Source of the DNA: SOIA01 sp964346585
Lineage (GTDB): Bacteria; Acidobacteriota; Aminicenantia; Aminicenantales; Aminicenantaceae
Direction of reading: 5' to 3'
NCBI GenBank assembly: GCA_964346585.1
Contig: CAYFVQ010000185.1
Coordinates: 1-33,612 of the forward strand
Length of the DNA stretch: 33,612 nt
This document shows, piece by piece, positions 29,527 through 33,612 of the stretch. How positions within the stretch are numbered: position 1 is the stretch's first letter; every line of letters begins with the position of its first letter. The notes under the pieces are model-generated. The model did not search any database. It had not been told where the DNA came from and saw only the letters and a list, made by a program, of their open reading frames with translations. The position numbers were made by a program, and so were the translations under genes.

Positions 29527-30717
29527 CTATCTGATACCCAGTCTCCGCTTGGCTTCGGCGAGAAGTTTATTGAATTGATCTAGCGCGGCTTTCTGTTTGA
29601 CCAAGAGTTCTTCAATTTCTTTTTGCAAAGCTTCGATGTCCTGCTCCATGATTCTCATCATTCTTTTATCTACATCGGACAGCTCATCATCTTCTTTGTC
29701 CCCGAATCTCGTGTTGTACTCCTTGGTTTGATCCTCGAGCTCTTTATTCTTTTTCTGGATATCTCTGACTGTTTCATTGTATTTGAGGTCTCTATTGAAA
29801 GTGAAAAATAATGATTCAGCGAGCTGCATGGCTTTTTTTGAGTTGGGAGGAGAGAGAAAACTGGCATCGAGCAAATAATTTATGGCTTCAGGAGAGACTG
29901 AAGGATCTCTCTTGGCATTGCCGGCGAGTATGATTCCGATGTTGTAGGCAACATCACCGGTTTTTTGTTGACCATAAGCCTGTTTGTAGTATCTCAAAGC
30001 ATCGTCTTTTTTTCCGTTTCTATGAAGGGTTTTGGCATACAGGAGGATGCTGGCGTAATCCTTTAAAGCGGTGGCCGTAATCTTGAAGGCTTTCTCGGCA
30101 TCCTTGTAGAATCTGTTGTCATAAAGAGTTCTTCCGATTTTTCTCAATGAGGTGGCAATTTGGGGGTCTTTCAAGATGTTATAGGAATTTATATAAGATT
30201 CTAAAGCTCCTCTTGGGTCTCTTCCCTTATCCAGGGCTGTTCCGTGAGTATAATAGGCGATTCCCATAAACTGATCCCATTGAGCGGGAGTCGCGCCGGA
30301 ACCTTCTTTGTCTCTGTTGGTTTTTGAGAGTTGGATAACCTGCTGAGAATAGCTTTTGGCCTTTTCTAGATTTTGGCCGCGCTGGCTATAGACGGTTGCA
30401 ATGGTCATTAATACCCTGCTTTTGGTGAAATCATCCAGTCCACCTAGAGAAATGGATTTTTCACCGTATTCTATGAGTTCTTCGGCAGTTTTACCGGGGT
30501 AGTTAATCATACATAGTTCGGCACATGCATATTTTTCATACTCGTTTCCTTTTCCAGCGTTTGCTTTTAGCCATTCTTTAAGAAGCTTGGCTTTCTGAGC
30601 GGGGTTCTGCTCCGACATTGCTTGGATGTAGTCTTGATTCGGATCACCGGTTTGAGCGTAGAAAGTGCCAAATGTAAAAAGAATAAGCATCAATGTTGTC
30701 AAGGCTTTTTTTCTCAT
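29527..30717 (-). CDS. Exported TPR protein with C-terminal coiled coil
   Basis: 396 residues. An N-terminal signal peptide is visible: MRKKALTTLMLILFTFGTF, ending at YAQ. TPR-like helix pairs run from about 30 to 290, with AIAYYTHGTALDKG, ALESYINSYNIL, DAEKAFKITATAL and ALRYYKQAYGQQ-like units. The last 80 residues are a charged coiled coil (KELEDQTKEYNTRFG, KEIEELLVKQKAALDQF). It probably assembles a periplasmic or outer-membrane complex, but I recognise no specific family. It has its own strong promoter and AGGTAAAA before the ATG. Confidence 0.8.
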   Translation of the reverse strand: MRKKALTTLMLILFTFGTFYAQTGDPNQDYIQAMSEQNPAQKAKLLKEWLKANAGKGNEYEKYACAELCMINYPGKTAEELIEYGEKSISLGGLDDFTKSRVLMTIATVYSQRGQNLEKAKSYSQQVIQLSKTNRDKEGSGATPAQWDQFMGIAYYTHGTALDKGRDPRGALESYINSYNILKDPQIATSLRKIGRTLYDNRFYKDAEKAFKITATALKDYASILLYAKTLHRNGKKDDALRYYKQAYGQQKTGDVAYNIGIILAGNAKRDPSVSPEAINYLLDASFLSPPNSKKAMQLAESLFFTFNRDLKYNETVRDIQKKNKELEDQTKEYNTRFGDKEDDELSDVDKRMMRIMEQDIEALQKEIEELLVKQKAALDQFNKLLAEAKRRLGIR

Positions 30718-30741
30718 TTTTTTACCTCGCTAATGAGATGC

Positions 30742-30770
30742 ATGATAGCTTTCGTTGGTTAAAATGTCAA
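30742..30770 (-). promoter_or_regulatory. Sigma70-like promoter of the exported TPR gene
   Basis: Minus strand TTGACA (30770-30765), 17 nt, TATCAT (30747-30742). Both boxes are near consensus, and the predicted start is about 20 nt before the ATG. Confidence 0.8.
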
Positions 30771-30875
30771 TTGGCCTGGTTTTAGGCACTCGTAAGTGCT
30801 AATCCAACTAATATAGTAGCAAAATCCATGCCAAATTGGAAGAATTCAAGGTCTAGGGAGACGGAAGAAGACGGA

Positions 30876-30896
30876 GTCAGGTCGAGCCCTACCCCC
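30876..30896. repeat. Short remnant of the GGCTCGACATTCGAC repeat family
   Basis: GTCAGG, TCGAGCCCT and ACCCCC follow each other here, resembling the right arm of the element at 20137-20160. It lies just upstream of murB and argues against the longer upstream start for that gene. Confidence 0.4.
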
Positions 30897-30947
30897 TTTG
30901 TTTTTCTCCATTGTTTTTCAGATGGCCGTGATATAAAATATCCCCCA

Positions 30948-31895
30948 ATGAGCCGCACAAAAGAAGATTTCCCCGAATATTTTTTAAAAAATGTCAAAAA
31001 AACCTTGTTAACCTCAGTTCCTCTTCGAGGCCACTCCAACTTCAAAATCGGGGGCCAGGCAGACTATTTCTTTGAAGCCGCTTCTGTGCAGGAACTCATG
31101 GCCTCCATCCACTCAGCACGGGAAGCATCTGTCCCGTTCTATGTGATCGGAGGTGGATACAACCTTCTGTTTGATGATAACGGGTTTCGTGGACTGATCA
31201 TTAAAAATAACGTGAAAGGCGTTAAAAGAAGAAAAAGCATTCCTGAAGTGGAAGCAATGGCCGGAACATCCCTAGAGGAGCTGCTTCGTTTCTCTGTTGA
31301 GAAGGGTTTGAGCGGTCTTGAGTTTATGGCCGGTATCCCTGGAACGATAGGTGGGGCTGTTTACGGCAATGCGGGAGCTTTCCAGAGGAGCATCGGAGAA
31401 TCGATAAAGGAAGCGTTTCTGCTCGACCGAAAAGGCGAACAGATTCAGGTGGGAAAGGATTATTTTAAATTCAGGTATCGCCACAGTATCCTCAAGAAAA
31501 AACATGATGTGCTTCTCCGTGTTGTCTTTAAACTTCGTGATGGAGAGAAAGAATCCATAAAAGCGCTTATCGAAGAAAACCTAAAAAAAAGAAAAGAGAA
31601 ACATCCTCCTCACGACCTACCTTGTGCGGGAAGCTACTTCAAAAATCCAGTCCTCCCTGACGGAAGAGTTGTCCCTGCCGCTTATTTTTTGGAGAAAGTC
31701 GGAGCCAAGAAGATGAGAGTCGGTGGAGCCGCTGTGTATTCCGGCCATTCAAATTTCATCTTTAACCGGGAGAATGCCTCAGCGCAGGATGTCCTTCGAT
31801 TGGCAAAGAAACTGAAAAGTCGGGTGAAAGAGAGGTTCGCTGTTGAGCTTGAGGAAGAGGTTATTTTTCTCCCAGCAGGTCCTTCAATGCCTTGA
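30948..31895 (+). CDS. murB: UDP-N-acetylenolpyruvoylglucosamine reductase
   Basis: 315 residues from ATG at 30948. The FAD domain has YVIGGGYNLLFDDNG and GIPGTIGGAVYGNAGAF. The C-terminal substrate domain has AGSYFKNP with its catalytic serine, AYFLEKVG and HSNFIFNRENASAQDV. It lacks the extra loops of E. coli MurB and fits type II. It reduces enolpyruvyl-UDP-GlcNAc to UDP-MurNAc in peptidoglycan synthesis. An in-frame ATG 40 codons upstream exists, but that stretch holds a repeat remnant and no homology, so I reject it. The 3' end overlaps the convergent DUF2520 gene by 35 bp. Confidence 0.93.
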   Translation: MSRTKEDFPEYFLKNVKKTLLTSVPLRGHSNFKIGGQADYFFEAASVQELMASIHSAREASVPFYVIGGGYNLLFDDNGFRGLIIKNNVKGVKRRKSIPEVEAMAGTSLEELLRFSVEKGLSGLEFMAGIPGTIGGAVYGNAGAFQRSIGESIKEAFLLDRKGEQIQVGKDYFKFRYRHSILKKKHDVLLRVVFKLRDGEKESIKALIEENLKKRKEKHPPHDLPCAGSYFKNPVLPDGRVVPAAYFLEKVGAKKMRVGGAAVYSGHSNFIFNRENASAQDVLRLAKKLKSRVKERFAVELEEEVIFLPAGPSMP

Positions 31896-32730
31896 TTTTC
31901 TGGGCGCTTAACTTTTTTTCTCTACTGGCTATTTCCAGGGCCTGAAACGCCAGTCTCCTGTACATCTCATAAAAAGAAGGGAACTTTCTCAGAGCCTCGA
32001 GATGTTTTTCGACGGACGCTTTATCTCCTCTTATCACTGGGCCTGTCAGGGAGGCGTGGATGTCAAATTTTTTTACATTATGTAAAGTCCCTTTCACCAG
32101 GGGAAGGAGGACTTTGAAGGCCTGCTCTTCTTGAAGACCGACTTTTTTGAGAAGTGATGACGCTGCATCCAGAAGCACGACAAAGAAGTTTGAGGCTATA
32201 CTGCAGGCAGTGTGATAAAGGGTCTTGTTTTCAGCCGCGATAATAAAGCAGTGGCCGCCGAGTTTCCGGATGATTTTTTGAGATTCCTCCAGAGCTTGAG
32301 TTTCTCCTTCTAAACCAAAATAAATGTTTTCGAACTGTTCAGGGGGAGTCTTCTTATGAGCGAAAGATTGGACGGGGTGAATCGATGCCGTCAAGGCTCC
32401 CTTAGTCTTTAGAGGTTTCAGGATTTCTGAAGAAAGGAGGCCTGAGCAGTGAAAAACGAATTTTTTTGACCAGTTAATGCTCGCAGCGGAAAGTTCCTTG
32501 GTGACCTTCACAATTTCTTCATCCGGCAGACAGAGAATGACCATATCTCCGGCTCTAGCTGTCTGGATATTATCAGTGGAAGACTTCCCCTCTCCGATGA
32601 TCTTCTGGCTCTCGTCTGCCGAAAGTGATGTCTGGCAGGAAAGAGATTTTATCCTATACCCTTTCTTTGAGAGCGCAACGCCCAAAGAGGTGCCAAGGCG
32701 GCCTGCACCGATAATTGAAATCTTGTTCAT
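31861..32730 (-). CDS. Rossmann-fold oxidoreductase with DUF2520 domain
   Basis: 289 residues. The N-terminal Rossmann domain starts IGAGRLGTSLGVALSKKGY (about 6-24) and binds NAD(P); residues about 100-285 form the all-helical DUF2520 dimerisation domain, with HPVQSFAHK and AENKTLYHTACSIASNFF as typical parts. The fold is like pyrroline-5-carboxylate and ketopantoate reductases, but the substrate of this family is unknown. It follows the NYN gene with an ATGA overlap of 4 bp, so they share an operon. Confidence 0.85.
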   Translation of the reverse strand: MNKISIIGAGRLGTSLGVALSKKGYRIKSLSCQTSLSADESQKIIGEGKSSTDNIQTARAGDMVILCLPDEEIVKVTKELSAASINWSKKFVFHCSGLLSSEILKPLKTKGALTASIHPVQSFAHKKTPPEQFENIYFGLEGETQALEESQKIIRKLGGHCFIIAAENKTLYHTACSIASNFFVVLLDAASSLLKKVGLQEEQAFKVLLPLVKGTLHNVKKFDIHASLTGPVIRGDKASVEKHLEALRKFPSFYEMYRRLAFQALEIASREKKLSAQKIKALKDLLGEK

Positions 32731-33206
32731 TTTTTATTCTTGAAAATCTTGAGCCATTGATTGATTTCAAAGGATGAGGGAGGAGTGACTTTTTTCTCTT
32801 CAGCTTGAGACTCTTTGTGCTCTTTCAGGGCAGATTTGAGCTCCCGTTCAAATTCTTCGCAACTCAAAGACTTTGCTCCTTTGGCTTTGGCGAAATTTTT
32901 TATCTCTCGGTCTGAACTGACCACAAAAAATCTTCTCAAATCGGTCTGCTTGGAAATGATCTCTTTGATGACTTCATCGGCATTCTGGTCGAAGGAAGGA
33001 AAGATAACTGAAAAATATTTTTTCCGAAATCTTTCATCGACAAAATCTGGGTCTGGGTTTCCATCGAAGACCACAAGCACACGTGTTTTCTTCTGGTGCT
33101 GGAACCTCTGAAGTTTTGAGACCAGACGGTGCTTACTCTGGGGATCTCTCAATTCGGCGGGGGAGGAGTGCCCGATGAGATTGTTACCGTCAATCAGGTA
33201 GGCCAC
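32727..33206 (-). CDS. NYN-domain protein, YacP-like RNA nuclease family
   Basis: 159 residues. The PIN-like NYN fold is visible: AYLIDGNNLIGH at the start with the first metal-binding Asp, VLVVFDGNPD near 42-51, DQNADEVIKE near 73-82 and VVSSDREIKNFAKAKGA. These acids match the active-site set of the YacP/Rae1 ribosome-linked mRNA nuclease family. The chain ends in a charged, disordered tail. It overlaps the DUF2520 gene by 4 bp. Nuclease activity is inferred from the family. Confidence 0.85.
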   Translation of the reverse strand: MAYLIDGNNLIGHSSPAELRDPQSKHRLVSKLQRFQHQKKTRVLVVFDGNPDPDFVDERFRKKYFSVIFPSFDQNADEVIKEIISKQTDLRRFFVVSSDREIKNFAKAKGAKSLSCEEFERELKSALKEHKESQAEEKKVTPPSSFEINQWLKIFKNKK

Positions 33207-33247
33207 TGGATGAGATGCGAATCTGCAGGACAGTCAGCCGCAGGATG

Positions 33248-33612
33248 TTATAGAGAGTAGGATTCTCCGGGATTGAGAATGATGACCTCCGCTTTATCTC
33301 CGACAATTTTCTTGAATTCTTCCGGGTCAGCGCTGACGATAGGAAAAGTATTGTAATGGACAGGGATGACTTTTTTCGTCTGAATATATTCCACAGCCTT
33401 GGCTGCGGAGGGAACGCCCATCGTGTAACGGTCACCGATGGGGATAAAACTGAGATCCGGCTTAAAGAATTCACCGATGAGTTTCAAATCATAGGTTAAA
33501 CCCGTATCCCCAGCATGATAAATCGTCTTGCCATCCATTTCGATGACCACACCTGCCGGATCTCCTTTGTCAGCGGAGTGGAGTGCGTTAACCATGTGCA
33601 CTTTCACTCCTT
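33248..33612 (-). CDS. UPF0173 metal-dependent hydrolase, partial (5' end outside window)
   Basis: The C-terminal 121 residues of a metallo-beta-lactamase-fold protein. HAGDTGLTYD, FIPIGDRYTMG and VIPVHYNTFPIVSADPEEF are diagnostic of UPF0173 (YtkL-like). The frame runs open to the right edge; the first visible possible GTG start at 33607 is internal because the family needs about 100 more N-terminal residues, including the HxHxDH metal motif. Function of the family is unknown beyond predicted hydrolase. It is probably the first gene before the NYN-DUF2520 pair, with a 41-bp gap. Confidence 0.9.
   Translation of the reverse strand, partial: GVKVHMVNALHSADKGDPAGVVIEMDGKTIYHAGDTGLTYDLKLIGEFFKPDLSFIPIGDRYTMGVPSAAKAVEYIQTKKVIPVHYNTFPIVSADPEEFKKIVGDKAEVIILNPGESYSL

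Noticed and set aside
30828..30947. Forty-codon N-terminal extension of murB
   Set aside because: The stretch contains a repeat remnant and has no MurB homology; the ATG at 30948 opens the normal protein.

Overview
This window is bacterial chromosome. It carries rplU-rpmA-obg, ligA, murB, rsmI, rlmH and a DksA-type regulator. Sigma70-like promoters (TTGACA, 17 nt, TATAAT-like) precede several transcription units. A split-type glutamate synthase, a hydrogenase/heterodisulfide-reductase operon, a DUF4388-like/J/TPR protein and many GC-rich palindromic intergenic repeats suggest an anaerobic, fermentative or syntrophic lineage. My best guess is the Acidobacteriota/Aminicenantes neighbourhood. 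That is an inference from gene content; no 16S rRNA gene is present.

Region 1 (1-4421, minus strand) is an energy operon: MvhG-like and MvhA-like [NiFe]-hydrogenase subunits, a HdrC domain fused to a six-helix membrane domain (QmoC/HdrE-like), and an HdrA-like subunit cut by the window edge. The visible part of that HdrA runs straight into a NuoE-like segment, so this looks like a hydrogenase coupling H2 to the membrane and probably to NAD(H). The promoter is clear, and the leader holds three copies of one motif that could pair in two alternative ways. Region 2 (4797-6394) has a lipoprotein, a tRNA-Lys/tRNA-Glu pair with a near-consensus promoter, and a zinc-ribbon protein.

Region 3 (6415-14043) is a tightly overlapping four-gene glutamate synthase operon: a FAD/Fe-S dehydrogenase, a degenerate FMN-synthase paralogue with two [4Fe-4S] sites, the catalytic FMN subunit, and a glutaminase fused to the GXGXG domain. 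It diverges from an Lrp/AsnC regulator. No GltD-type NADPH subunit is present, so the FAD/Fe-S dehydrogenase is the likely electron entry point. Region 4 (14153-16940) has a sodium/solute symporter with a small membrane partner, hypothetical membrane proteins and tRNA-Val.

Region 5 (17018-21825, plus strand) is housekeeping: rplU (with a long basic tail), rpmA, obg, a nadD-rsfS gene fusion, rlmH, a DksA/TraR protein and a ComF-like phosphoribosyltransferase. Region 6 (21846-33612) has hsp20 under a direct-repeat operator, rsmI with a split two-gene glutamine-dependent NAD synthetase, the DUF4388-like/J/TPR protein, ligA, a TPR/coiled-coil exported protein, murB, a DUF2520 oxidoreductase, a NYN-domain protein and a partial UPF0173 hydrolase. 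Palindromic repeats of at least three related designs (GGGGACGTTCCCC, GGGGACAGGCCCC and GGCTCGACATTCGAC types) fill many intergenic gaps. No CRISPR array, insertion sequence or phage gene was seen.
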